Below the pieces are notes generated by a model. It had not been told where the DNA came from. It searched no databases and saw nothing but the letters and a program-made list of their open reading frames with translations. This document shows positions 28,514 to 37,372 of a DNA stretch of 64,000 bases, piece by piece; position 1 is the first letter of the stretch, and each line of letters begins with the position of its first letter. The position numbers and the translations under genes are program-made. The DNA comes from CAYUZU01 sp964448675 (GTDB taxonomy: Bacteria; Planctomycetota; Phycisphaerae; UBA1845; Fen-1342), in assembly GCA_964448675.1 (NCBI GenBank), contig CAYUZU010000009.1:62001-126000 (forward strand). Reading direction: 5' to 3'.

Positions 28514-30757
28514 GTGAAGTACCTCAGCACCGTCGACTACGTCGTCATCGGCGTCTATTTCTTCATCCTGGTGACACTGGGCCTGATCCTCAGCCGCAAG
28601 GCCTCGCGGAGCCTGGAGGACTACTTCCTGGGCGGCAGGAAGATGCCCTGGTGGGCATTGGGCATTTCCGGCATGGCGTCCCACCTCGATGTGGCCGGCA
28701 CGATGCTGATCGTCTCGTTTCTCTTCATGCTCGGGCCGCGCGGGCTGTTCATCGAGTTTCGCGGCGGCGCGGTGCTGATCCTCGCGGTCATCATGCTCTG
28801 GACCGGCAAGTGGAACCGCCGCTCCAACTGCATGACGGGGGCCGAGTGGATGGAATACCGCTTCGGCAAGGGCGCCGGCGGGCAGTTTGCGCGCATCATC
28901 AGCGCCCTGGCGGTCGTGCTCGGCGCGGTCGGCGGACTGGCTTACATGACCAAGGGCATGGGCCTGTTCCTGTCGATGTTCCTGCCCTTCCCGCCCGTCG
29001 TGTGTGCAGCGATCATGGTGGGCGTCGCCACGCTGTACACCATGGTGTCGGGGTTCTACGGCGTCGTGTATACCGACCTGTTCCAGTCCATCATCGTGCT
29101 GGGCGCGGTCCTCGGTATCTCGATCATGGCGACTACCGCGGTCGGCGGACTGCCGACGGACGTCGGCACGTTTGCGGAACAGGTCACCGGCACCACGAAC
29201 TGGGAGAGCGCTGCGCCGGCGACGCGGGTTGAAATGCCCAAGGGCTATGAGCCCTATAACATGCTGCTGCTGTTCGCCTTCGTCTACTTGCTCAAGAACG
29301 TGGTGCAGGGCGCGGGCATGGGCCAGGACGCCAAGTACTACGGGGCACGCAACGAACGCGAGTGCGGCACGCTGACGTTCATCTGGACCATCCTGATCAC
29401 CCTGCGCTGGCCAATGATGATGGGCTTCGCCGTGCTCGGGTTGATCCTGGTCAACCGCCAATTCCCCGACCAGAGCGTGCTGCGCGACGCCGAGGTCGAG
29501 ATCAAGCAGTATTTCGTCCAGCAGCAACACCCGGACACGCAGATCGACTTCGCGGGCCTCGACCTCGCGGGCCAGGTCATCCCCCCTGCCGACTGGGGGG
29601 ACCGGCTCGGCGCGATCATCAACCGGCCTGAGGACTACACCGACGCCGCCCGGGCCTTCGAGGAACGCTTCGGGGCGGACTGGGCCGCGCGAATCGGCGA
29701 ACTCGAGGCCCAGCACCAGCTCATCAGCCGGATCATCCCGCGGGCCCGCTGGGAGGACCTGCTCGCCCGGCTCAACCAGGACGAGCACCCGGAGCTGATC
29801 GACCGGCTCCAGGACCACCTCGGCCCCAGCTGGCCCATGAAGCTCAAGCTGCTGAGCTACCAGGGCACCGTCAACCCCGAGCGCGTCCTGCCGGCCGTGC
29901 TGCTCTTCGAGATCCCGGTCGGCGTACGCGGGCTGCTGCTCATCGCGCTGCTGGCCGCGTCCATGTCGACCTTCGATACCGGCGTCAACATGAGCGCGGC
30001 CTACTTCACGCGCGACCTTTACCAGCGCTATTGGCGGCCGCGGGCCCCGAACCGCGAGCTCATGACCGTCACCTACATCTACATCGCGGTGGTGGTCGGA
30101 CTCGGTTTCGCCATGGGCTATTCAACCACCAGCATCAACGACATCTGGGCCTGGCTGACCATGGCCATGTGGGGCGGCCTGCTCGCGCCCGGCATCCTGA
30201 AATTCTACTGGTGGCGCTTCAATGCCGGCGGCGTGATCTTCGGCACAATCTTCGGGCTGACGGCGGCGGTTGCCGAGCACGTCTTTCCGCAGATCAACAC
30301 CTTCATGCGACAGACGTTCTTCCCGGACTGGTTCCCCAAAGAGCTCGTCGGGTTCACCTACATCTGCGCGATCGGCAGCATCGGCGCGATCCTCGGCACG
30401 TTCTTCACGCGGCCGAATGACCCCAAAGTGCTGACGCAGTTCTACGAATCGACGCGCCCGTTCGGCTTCTGGGGGCCGATGAAACGGGCCCTGCCGGACG
30501 ACGTCCGCAAGCAGGTCTCGCGCGAGCACTTCAACGACCTGGTCGCGCTACCCTTCGCGCTGGCGTGGCAGATTTCGATGTTCATCCTGCCGATGCTGGC
30601 GATCATTCGCAACTGGGACGCGTTCTGGCCAACGCTCGCCGTATGGCTCGTCGGCCTCGGCGGGCTGTATGTGTTCTGGTACCGCAACCTGCCGGCGACC
30701 GAAGACGGCGTCGTCGACAGTCTCGACAAGCTCCGCGCAGCCGCGGCAAGGAAGTAA
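28514..30757 (+). CDS. Sodium:solute symporter (SSS family) with soluble insert
   Basis: GTG 28514 with AGGGAG 7 nt upstream. The 747-residue product has the SSS fold: N-terminal VDYVVIGVYFFILVTLGLIL, then the DYFLGGRKMPWW signature (about residues 35-50), and AASMSTFDTGVNMSAAYFTRDLY near residue 480, where the second sodium-site Ser/Thr cluster lies. An extra hydrophilic stretch of about 135 residues (about 318-455) carries what looks like an internal duplication (VIPPADWGDRLGAI and IIPRARWEDLLARL). It is probably a sugar symporter because it is divergent from the GH38 gene, but substrate cannot be read from sequence. Confidence 0.88.
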   Translation: MKYLSTVDYVVIGVYFFILVTLGLILSRKASRSLEDYFLGGRKMPWWALGISGMASHLDVAGTMLIVSFLFMLGPRGLFIEFRGGAVLILAVIMLWTGKWNRRSNCMTGAEWMEYRFGKGAGGQFARIISALAVVLGAVGGLAYMTKGMGLFLSMFLPFPPVVCAAIMVGVATLYTMVSGFYGVVYTDLFQSIIVLGAVLGISIMATTAVGGLPTDVGTFAEQVTGTTNWESAAPATRVEMPKGYEPYNMLLLFAFVYLLKNVVQGAGMGQDAKYYGARNERECGTLTFIWTILITLRWPMMMGFAVLGLILVNRQFPDQSVLRDAEVEIKQYFVQQQHPDTQIDFAGLDLAGQVIPPADWGDRLGAIINRPEDYTDAARAFEERFGADWAARIGELEAQHQLISRIIPRARWEDLLARLNQDEHPELIDRLQDHLGPSWPMKLKLLSYQGTVNPERVLPAVLLFEIPVGVRGLLLIALLAASMSTFDTGVNMSAAYFTRDLYQRYWRPRAPNRELMTVTYIYIAVVVGLGFAMGYSTTSINDIWAWLTMAMWGGLLAPGILKFYWWRFNAGGVIFGTIFGLTAAVAEHVFPQINTFMRQTFFPDWFPKELVGFTYICAIGSIGAILGTFFTRPNDPKVLTQFYESTRPFGFWGPMKRALPDDVRKQVSREHFNDLVALPFALAWQISMFILPMLAIIRNWDAFWPTLAVWLVGLGGLYVFWYRNLPATEDGVVDSLDKLRAAAARK

Positions 30758-30908
30758 GGCCAGCCGCTTGGGCGGAATCTGGCCACGTCGGTGCCGGCGT
30801 CGGGCGCGTTGGGTCTGCGCGCATCAACGCCCGCCAGGACCAAGCGGCCCGGCGGGCGCCTGATGGAATTCGCGGATCATACAGATCTTCGCGATCGATC
30901 AGTGCGGC

Positions 30909-31520
30909 CTACTTGCCCCACTGCTTGAAGTAGGTCTTGGAGCCTTCGGGGTCAGGCTTCATGCTCTTCTCGCCGGGCTTCCAGTTCGCCGGGCACACCT
31001 CGCCGTGGGTCTCGAAATGGCTCAGCGCGTCGACCATGCGGATGGCCTCGTCGACGCTGCGGCCCAGCGGCAGGTTGTTGATGAGCATGTGCTGCACGAC
31101 GCCTTCCTTGTCGATCAGGAACAGGCCGCGGAAAGCCACGCCCATCTCGTCAAAGTGAACGCCGTAGGCCTTGCTGATGTCGTGCGTGGTGTCGGCGATC
31201 ATGGGGTACTGAATCTGGCCGAGGCCGCCCTCGCTGCGCGGGGTCTTCTGCCAGGCGAGGTGGACGAACTGGCTGTCGATGGAGGCGCCGAGGACCTCGG
31301 TATTGCGCTCCTTGAACTGGTCGTAGGCATCGCTGAAAGCGACGATCTCGGTCGGACAGACGAAGGTGAAGTCGAGCGGCCAGAAGAACAGCACGACGTT
31401 CTTGCCGCGATAGTCCGAGAGCTTCACTTCCTTGAACTGCCCGTTGACGACCGCCGTGGCCGTGAACTCCGGGGCCGGCTTGCCAACCTTGACCTGGGGT
31501 ACGCAACATTGATCACTCAT
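30909..31520 (-). CDS. Typical 2-Cys peroxiredoxin (AhpC/Prx1 type)
   Basis: A 203-residue thiol peroxidase that reduces hydrogen and organic peroxides. Peroxidatic Cys55 lies in DFTFVCPTEI and resolving Cys176 in GEVCPANWKPG, the standard dimer arrangement. An extra CC pair at residues 5-6 is unusual. Its reductase (AhpF or thioredoxin) is not adjacent. An AGGAG site precedes the ATG. It converges on the symporter gene. The 200 nt upstream show no clear OxyR- or PerR-like site to my eye. Confidence 0.95.
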   Translation of the reverse strand: MSDQCCVPQVKVGKPAPEFTATAVVNGQFKEVKLSDYRGKNVVLFFWPLDFTFVCPTEIVAFSDAYDQFKERNTEVLGASIDSQFVHLAWQKTPRSEGGLGQIQYPMIADTTHDISKAYGVHFDEMGVAFRGLFLIDKEGVVQHMLINNLPLGRSVDEAIRMVDALSHFETHGEVCPANWKPGEKSMKPDPEGSKTYFKQWGK

Positions 31521-31720
31521 CTTGGTCTCCTCGTTTAAGTGCGGACGTCTCCGTCGCTTAGCAAGTCATGGAGGAATAACTCGCCGACGCCTGCGACCCG
31601 AAAGCAGGACATCGACCCGTCAAACAGACCGGAATGGCTCCGGTTTCGCCTGATTCTAGCGGGGTGTGGCGATTTGGCCAGTCACGGCGGCGCGCTCGCA
31701 CGATTCCCGTCAGCCGCCAC

Positions 31721-33940
31721 TCAGGGCGCGTCGCGCTCCAGGCGGCGGATCTTGTCGCGGACCATGTGACGCAGCGGATCGTCAGCGGCCAACTGCTGCA
31801 TGATGTCGCGGAACAGCCCGAGCGCCTGGTCCCGGTAACCGTTGATCGCCAGGGCTTCGGCCAGGTTCATGGCGCAACGCAGGTCGTCCGGCTGCAGGGC
31901 AAACGCTCGCCGCGCGTGGTCCAGAGACGCCGCCGGATCGCGCTCGGCCAGCAACAGTGACAAGTTGGCGTGCGCGGCCCAGTCGTCCGGCGCGATTTTG
32001 ATCGCTTGTTGAAAGGCGGCGACGGCTTGATCATCGTGCCGTAGCACCGCGCGGGCCTCGCCCAGGGCACGCCAGGCGTCGGCATCCCGCGGCGCGAGCT
32101 CAGTCGCGCGCCGCAGTTCGGCCACCGCATCGGCGGGCCGGCCCGCCGCGAGCAGCGCCCTGCCGTAGGCCAAATGCGCCGCGGCATCAGCGGGGGCGGT
32201 GGTGACGCGCTGCTGCAATGCGGCCAGTTGCTCGTCGAACGCCCCATCCGTTGCCGCCAGCCGCGCGAGGTCGGCCCGCGCCTGCGCGTTTCGCGGCTGA
32301 ATGAGCAGCGCGCTCTCCAGGTCGGTCCGCGCGCCGCCCACATCGCCCAGCAGCAGGCGGACGCGGCCGCGGGCTGCCAGGGCGGCCGCGTTGGGCGGGT
32401 AGATCTCCAGCGAGCGATTCAGGTGGCGCCGGGCGGCCTCCAGCAGTGCCGCCCGCTTGTAATCGTCGGACCAGTCTGGCCGCCACAGCCCCAACGCCGC
32501 CAGGTGGTCGCGGGCAACGGCCCATTGCGTGCGGTCGGCGGGCTCGGGCGGCGTCTGCGTCTGGTACAGGTGCAGCAGCGCCCCGCCGCAGAGGTGATTC
32601 AGGTGAGCACCGATGCCGATCGTGCCGGCATCACGCGTGAAGAGCGTGATGTTGTCGCGCCAATCGAGGCTGCGCAGGCCGCTGCGGAGCCCGAGGGCAG
32701 CGATGACCAGGATCCCGAGCACGCTGACCAGGCCGGCGCGCGGGGCCAACGGGCGGCCCGGGGCCAGTTGCTGCTGCCAGAATGCCCGGACGCCGACCGC
32801 CACCAGCAGCAGCGCCGGCACGCTGGGCCAGTACATGAGGCGCTCGGCCAGCGACACGCCGACGAGCAGCACGGTATTGGAGATCAGGGCGTAGCTGACG
32901 AGGAACAGTGCCGTCAGCACCGCCACCAGCCGCCAGGGACCGCCGCGCGGGCGCCTGAACCCCCACAGGCCGACGAGCATGGTGCCGGTCGCGACGACCC
33001 CTATGCCGGTCCAGACGGTCAGGCCGCGGGCGGGGTTGATGATCGCCAGCCCATAGTCGGCGCTGAGCCACTGGGGGACGAGCAGGAGGCGCACGTAGTG
33101 GCCGAGGACGGTAAACGCGCCGAGCACACGCGCCGCGCCGCCGGCGTCGGCGAGCGGATTCAGCACGGCGGCGGGCAGGGCGCGGAGAAGCTGGCCCTCC
33201 ATCACATGGTAGCGCAACGGCAGGTAGACCAACAGCGGCAGCAACAGCAGACCGCCATGCACGAGCCACCGGCGGCCGAGCTTGCCGCGTCGGGTGGCGT
33301 AGAGCACAAGCAACGCCAGGCCCGGATAGCAGACAGCAGTCTCCTTCGCAAGCAGCGCCGCGAAGAACGCGAGTGCGGCGAGCGAGCCGCGGCCGGCGCC
33401 GGGTGGGCCGCTGCGGGGCATGAGGGCAATCAAGCCCGTCAGCAGCAGGATGGTGCTGAGGACCTCGGCCCGGCCGACTACGTTGGCGACGGCCTCGACG
33501 TGTACGGGGTGGACGGCGAAGAGCACCGCGGCAATGGACGCGGTGGCGTCGTCACCGACCAGTCGGCGCGCGAAGCCCCACACCAGGCCGCAGGCCAGCG
33601 CATGCAGCAGCAGGTTCGTGGCGTGGAACAGCAGCGCATTGTCGGCGGCCAGCGCATAGTCGAGCGCGAACGAGTACATCGTCAACGGGCGGTACAGGCG
33701 GTCGCGGGCCTGCTCGCGGGCGATGTCGGCGGTCTGCCACCAGTCCGAGAGCCAGATCGAGTGGAAGTCCGTCAGGCTGCGGATGCGCGGGTTGTCGCGC
33801 ACCATGGGACGGTCATCATAGGTGAACCCGTTGGGCAGGCTCGTGAGGAAGCAGACGACGCCCAGCACGACCGCAAGCCAGGGGCCGCGAAGCCAAGCAG
33901 GTCGCGCCGCAGCGGCGGTTGGTTCAGCGGCCGGTCTCAT
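31721..33940 (-). CDS. TMTC-like membrane glycosyltransferase with C-terminal TPRs
   Basis: A 739-residue multi-pass protein. The N-terminal half has about ten hydrophobic helices with luminal-loop motifs like those of eukaryotic TMTC O-mannosyltransferases: FTYDDRPMVRDNP, YRPLTMYSFALDY, HATNLLLHAL, and FAVHPVHVEAVANVVGRAE. The acidic DD in the first loop is the GT-C catalytic feature. The C-terminal 250 residues are TPR repeats (PADAAAHLAYGRALLAAGR, PDDWAAHANLSLLLAERD). I infer transfer of sugar from a lipid donor to an exported acceptor. Its ATG lies inside the end of the TolC-like gene (17-nt overlap), so translation is coupled. Confidence 0.8.
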   Translation of the reverse strand: MRPAAEPTAAAARPAWLRGPWLAVVLGVVCFLTSLPNGFTYDDRPMVRDNPRIRSLTDFHSIWLSDWWQTADIAREQARDRLYRPLTMYSFALDYALAADNALLFHATNLLLHALACGLVWGFARRLVGDDATASIAAVLFAVHPVHVEAVANVVGRAEVLSTILLLTGLIALMPRSGPPGAGRGSLAALAFFAALLAKETAVCYPGLALLVLYATRRGKLGRRWLVHGGLLLLPLLVYLPLRYHVMEGQLLRALPAAVLNPLADAGGAARVLGAFTVLGHYVRLLLVPQWLSADYGLAIINPARGLTVWTGIGVVATGTMLVGLWGFRRPRGGPWRLVAVLTALFLVSYALISNTVLLVGVSLAERLMYWPSVPALLLVAVGVRAFWQQQLAPGRPLAPRAGLVSVLGILVIAALGLRSGLRSLDWRDNITLFTRDAGTIGIGAHLNHLCGGALLHLYQTQTPPEPADRTQWAVARDHLAALGLWRPDWSDDYKRAALLEAARRHLNRSLEIYPPNAAALAARGRVRLLLGDVGGARTDLESALLIQPRNAQARADLARLAATDGAFDEQLAALQQRVTTAPADAAAHLAYGRALLAAGRPADAVAELRRATELAPRDADAWRALGEARAVLRHDDQAVAAFQQAIKIAPDDWAAHANLSLLLAERDPAASLDHARRAFALQPDDLRCAMNLAEALAINGYRDQALGLFRDIMQQLAADDPLRHMVRDKIRRLERDAP

Positions 33941-35804
33941 CGGTGACGGCGACGTTGTTGTAGTCGAGCAGCGTACCCTTGGCCTTCTCGAGCTGGACGA
34001 TGCCGACGTTGTACTCGATCAGCACCTGGAGCAGCGTGGTGCGGTCGCTGGCGAGCTTCTCGACGGTCTGCAGCTCGGTCTGGAGGAATGTCGGGTCGAT
34101 GCGCTGGGTGCGGGCCTGCAGCGAGCGCAGGTTGCGTTCGCTGGCCGTGACCGCGGTCAGCGCGGGCAGCACCTGCTCGTAGCGCACGCGCAACTGGCGG
34201 ATGGTGTTGTTGACTTCCTGCACGATGGCGTCGGTGATCTGCTTGAGCGCGACGATCGCCTGCGATTCCTGCAGCTCCGCGCGGCGATGGGCGGCGCGGG
34301 CGGCGCGCTCGCCGAAGTTGTACTCGAAGCTCACGCCGACGGTGTACGAGATGAAGCGGTTGGTCGTGAGGTTGTCGAACGAGTTGTCGGCGGTGTCGCC
34401 GAGCCCCTGCACCTCGTACTGGAACGAAAGGTCGAGTTTCGGCAGGATGGCGTTCTTGGCGACGTGGGTGTTGATGCGCTGCAGGTCGATCCGCTGCCGC
34501 GCCTGGCGGACTTCGCTACGCTGCTCGATCGCGGTGCGCACTTCGGCGAAGTGGTCGAGCGCGACCGGCGCCAGGAACGGCTGCTCGGTCGGGACAAGCT
34601 CGATGTTGTTCGACAGCAGCAACGCCGGATCGTTCATCAGGTTCTTGAGGCGATCCTCGGCATCCATGACGGCCTTGATCGACTCCAGGTAACGGACGTA
34701 CTGCGTCTGGTAGCGCGATTCGGCGTTGGCGACCTCCACCTCGGTGGCGTCGTGCTGGAGGCGGTCCTTCATATTCTGGAACGTGACCCAGTTCTGGGCC
34801 AGCGACTCGGCCACGATGACGGTCGTGCGGCGCGCCTGCAGGAGCTGCCAGTAGGCCTGCTCGACTTCGAACAGCGCGTCGCGCACCTGCTGGATGAAGG
34901 TCTCGTAGCTGACCTCATACTCGATCTTGCGAATGTTGATCTGAGCCCGGTTCACGTCCAGCCCGAAGCCGCGCAGCAGCGGCTGCTGCAGCGATGCCAC
35001 GAAGCTCGAGTTGTACGTGGGGTTCATCTCCTGAAATTCCTCGGGCAGGTTGTTCTTGCTGCGCTGCTGGCTGAGCGCGACCGACGCCACCATGCCGGAT
35101 GGCAGCAGCTTGCGCAGGCCGCCCTCGACGCTGCGGGTGTCGCTGGTCCCCGGCACGAACGCCGACGCCGTCGCCTGGTCGAGGTTCGCGTACGAGCTGT
35201 CGAGGTAGAACTGGGCGTCAAACGCGGCCTCGGCCTCGACGATCTGCGTGCGGCTGATGGCGGGGTTATGGGCTTCGAAGCGGATGGCGTAGCTGTTCTC
35301 GAGGGCGCGCTGGATGCACTCGGCCAGGCTCAGCTCGATCTCGTCGGGGCGGTCGAGCTGCTGCAGGTATTCGACCGCCTTGCCGGCGACACGCTCGAAG
35401 TTGCGCACGACGCGCTCGTCCTGGGCCATGCGCTGCGCCTCGCGCAGCCGCTCGAGCCGGGCGGCAAACGCCGCCGGCGCCTCGCGCGGGTCGGGGATCT
35501 CGTTGAGCACTTCCTCGGGCGAAGGGTACTCGGCGCTGGCGGGCTGGGCCAGCAGCGATTCGCGCTCGCCCAGTTCCTCCTGCCAGGCGACGGGCTGGGC
35601 GCGCGTCACGCGGCGGGCGTAAGCCCGGTCCTGCTGCTCGGCCCGCTCCTGGTGCTGGACAAGCATCCGATCCCGGTAGGCGGCAATCGGCTCGTTCAGG
35701 TCAATGCCCGAACTCTCGCAGCCCAGCAACAGCGCAGTACAGACGGACAACAACGTCCAGGAGCCGATCTCGCGACGAATCCGCAATCCGACAAGTCGTT
35801 TCAT
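33924..35804 (-). CDS. TolC-family outer membrane efflux lipoprotein
   Basis: A 626-residue protein starting at ATG 35804 (MKRLVGLRIR...), with a lipoprotein signal ending LLLGCESSG. Long alpha-helical coiled-coil repeats typical of TolC/OEP follow: NTIRQLRVRYEQVLPAL, VEQAYWQLLQARRTTV, and two internal halves each with a beta segment. It would form a trimeric outer membrane channel. No RND pump or adaptor lies beside it. Instead it overlaps the TMTC-like gene, suggesting co-expression rather than a drug pump operon. The N-terminal 150 residues are longer than in TolC and rich in charged helices. Confidence 0.87.
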   Translation of the reverse strand: MKRLVGLRIRREIGSWTLLSVCTALLLGCESSGIDLNEPIAAYRDRMLVQHQERAEQQDRAYARRVTRAQPVAWQEELGERESLLAQPASAEYPSPEEVLNEIPDPREAPAAFAARLERLREAQRMAQDERVVRNFERVAGKAVEYLQQLDRPDEIELSLAECIQRALENSYAIRFEAHNPAISRTQIVEAEAAFDAQFYLDSSYANLDQATASAFVPGTSDTRSVEGGLRKLLPSGMVASVALSQQRSKNNLPEEFQEMNPTYNSSFVASLQQPLLRGFGLDVNRAQINIRKIEYEVSYETFIQQVRDALFEVEQAYWQLLQARRTTVIVAESLAQNWVTFQNMKDRLQHDATEVEVANAESRYQTQYVRYLESIKAVMDAEDRLKNLMNDPALLLSNNIELVPTEQPFLAPVALDHFAEVRTAIEQRSEVRQARQRIDLQRINTHVAKNAILPKLDLSFQYEVQGLGDTADNSFDNLTTNRFISYTVGVSFEYNFGERAARAAHRRAELQESQAIVALKQITDAIVQEVNNTIRQLRVRYEQVLPALTAVTASERNLRSLQARTQRIDPTFLQTELQTVEKLASDRTTLLQVLIEYNVGIVQLEKAKGTLLDYNNVAVTDETGR

Positions 35805-35953
35805 GGTCCTGCCCACACCCCCCCGCGCAATGTCCCGCGCCCGGTGACTCTCTTCACAATGCCGGCGATGATAGGTAGCCTGTAAAGGGGTGTCAAACGT
35901 CGGGACGACCGTCGTTTCGCCCTCGTCGTTGCAGGCGCAGCGGAGATCACATC

Positions 35954-36472
35954 ATGCCCGCCACCAACTGGCACCAGGCGGTTACGGCGTTCGCCACCGA
36001 CAAGTTGACACAACAGCGCCGCCAGATCACCCGTTGCTTGCGCCTGCTGGACGATCAGCAGATCTGGCACCGAGCCAACGCGCATTGCAACAGCATCGGC
36101 AACCTCGTCCTGCACCTGTCCGGAAACGTCCGCCAGTGGATCAACGCGGGCCTCGGCGGACAGCCGTTCAGACGCGATCGGCCGGCCGAGTTCGCCGAGC
36201 GGGGCCCGCTGCCACCCGACGCGCTCCTGACCCGGCTTACGGAAACGGTGCACGCGGCCGCCGCGGTCATCGGCCGGCTGGATGCGGCGGCACTGGAGCA
36301 GCGATACACGATCCAGGGGTACGAGGTGACGGGCGTCGTGGCGTTGTTTCACGTGGTGGAGCACTTCTCGCTCCACACGGGCCAGATCGTCCACATCACC
36401 AAGACGTTCTGCGACGCCGATCTCAGCCTGTATGACGAACAGGGCCGCCGCCACGAAGGCGACGGCCCTTGA
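35954..36472 (+). CDS. DinB-like metal-dependent four-helix protein
   Basis: A 172-residue protein of the DinB/YfiT fold. His residues in LVLHLSGNVRQW (about 53) and VVEHFSLHTGQI (about 135 and 139) make the usual three-His metal site. Members include thiol-transferases (bacillithiol and mycothiol S-transferases) and many proteins of unknown role, so the substrate is not predicted. It lies between the TolC-like gene (divergent) and the DUF1573 gene (convergent). No strong ribosome site: GGAGATCAC is 10 nt upstream of the ATG. Confidence 0.8.
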   Translation: MPATNWHQAVTAFATDKLTQQRRQITRCLRLLDDQQIWHRANAHCNSIGNLVLHLSGNVRQWINAGLGGQPFRRDRPAEFAERGPLPPDALLTRLTETVHAAAAVIGRLDAAALEQRYTIQGYEVTGVVALFHVVEHFSLHTGQIVHITKTFCDADLSLYDEQGRRHEGDGP

Positions 36473-36502
36473 AGTCGACGGTTGCTCGCTACCGCGCGGG
36501 CC

Positions 36503-37369
36503 CTACTCGGGCCGCGTGGCGCGCGGTGAGACGTTGTCTGTTGAGCGCGTGCGCTGGCGGCCACGCAGGGTACCCTTGGGCGTGGCCGGTACCCGGTGGG
36601 CCTGCACGTACACCGGGATGCGCAGCGTCGGCATCTTGGGGTCGTCGGTGCGAACCACGATCGCGAAGCCGCGGCCGCGCGTGGCCTCGAAACCGGCGGG
36701 GACGTGCAACTCGACAAAGGTGTTGCCACGGTCGTCTTCGTCGACTGACGCACTCAGCTCGGGATCGCTGACCGAGACGCCGGTGATCTCGCCCGGCGGC
36801 GCCTGCGACGACCAGATCAACTGTGTCCGCAGGTTCATCTCGTTCGCGACGTCCTGCGGAATGCGCAGGCTGGACGGCCGCGCCGACAAACGCGGGCGGA
36901 TCCGGCCGAATACGATGACGTTCTCGGTGGGCGATTGCTGCACGCCGGTCTCGAGCACGACCGAACCACGCAGCATGCGGTTGGGCCACGGCGGTGCGGC
37001 CCTGACCCAGAGCTCGTACTCCTTCTGCGCCTCGATCTCGCGCAGTTCGGCCTCGATCCCGTTGCCATTGATCGTCTTGATCTTGGGGTCGATGGGGCCG
37101 GCGTCGCCTTCACTGATGCGCAGCGTCTTCTCGACCGGGTCGCTGTCGTGGCTGAGCATGCCGAGATTGACCGTCGAGGTCGCGAGCTTCAACGCGGCCT
37201 TGACCTCGGCCGTGCAGGTCAGCACGAAGCGCTGATTCTCGCGGTCGTTGGAGGTTCCGCTGACGCGCTTGGTGATCTTGCCGCTGCGACGACCGGAACT
37301 GATCGTGATCTCGACGTCTTCCGTCTGGCCAGGCTGGATCGTGCGGTCGGACCGACCGCGGATCGACAT
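36503..37369 (-). CDS. DUF1573-type protein, C-terminal part after an in-frame UGA
   Basis: A 288-residue frame that is in register with, and only 3 nt after, the stop of the 37373-38221 frame (TGA GGC ATG). It opens in the middle of an Ig-like DUF1573/ASPM-SPD2-Hydin domain: SDRTIQPGQTEDVEITIS, then GKITKRVSGTSND and RFVLTCTAEV. Two further similar beta domains follow. An ordinary DUF1573 domain needs the strand coded just before the stop (KFTFANEGKAPLDI), so both frames probably make one protein. AAGGGG before the ATG could also let ribosomes restart. There is no signal peptide in this half, which would strand it in the cytoplasm if made alone. Confidence 0.72.
   Translation of the reverse strand: MSIRGRSDRTIQPGQTEDVEITISSGRRSGKITKRVSGTSNDRENQRFVLTCTAEVKAALKLATSTVNLGMLSHDSDPVEKTLRISEGDAGPIDPKIKTINGNGIEAELREIEAQKEYELWVRAAPPWPNRMLRGSVVLETGVQQSPTENVIVFGRIRPRLSARPSSLRIPQDVANEMNLRTQLIWSSQAPPGEITGVSVSDPELSASVDEDDRGNTFVELHVPAGFEATRGRGFAIVVRTDDPKMPTLRIPVYVQAHRVPATPKGTLRGRQRTRSTDNVSPRATRPE
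37337..37364 (-). promoter_or_regulatory. SECIS-like hairpin downstream of the in-frame UGA
   Basis: On the minus strand, 8 nt after the UGA at 37375-37373, the RNA can fold as GAUC-C-GCGGUCG-GUC-CGACCGC-AC-GAUC: a perfect 7-bp upper stem, a GUC triloop at +21 to +23 from the UGA, a small internal loop and a 4-bp lower stem. Bacterial SECIS elements lie directly after the UGA and carry G/U in the apical loop; the GGUC here recalls, from memory, the E. coli fdhF loop. GC-rich DNA forms hairpins easily, so this is suggestive only. Confidence 0.4.
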
Positions 37370-37372
37370 GCC

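Noticed and set aside
28423..29232. A 269-codon plus-strand frame over the symporter start
   Set aside because: Out-of-frame shadow of the symporter gene with Arg/His-rich, non-membrane composition.
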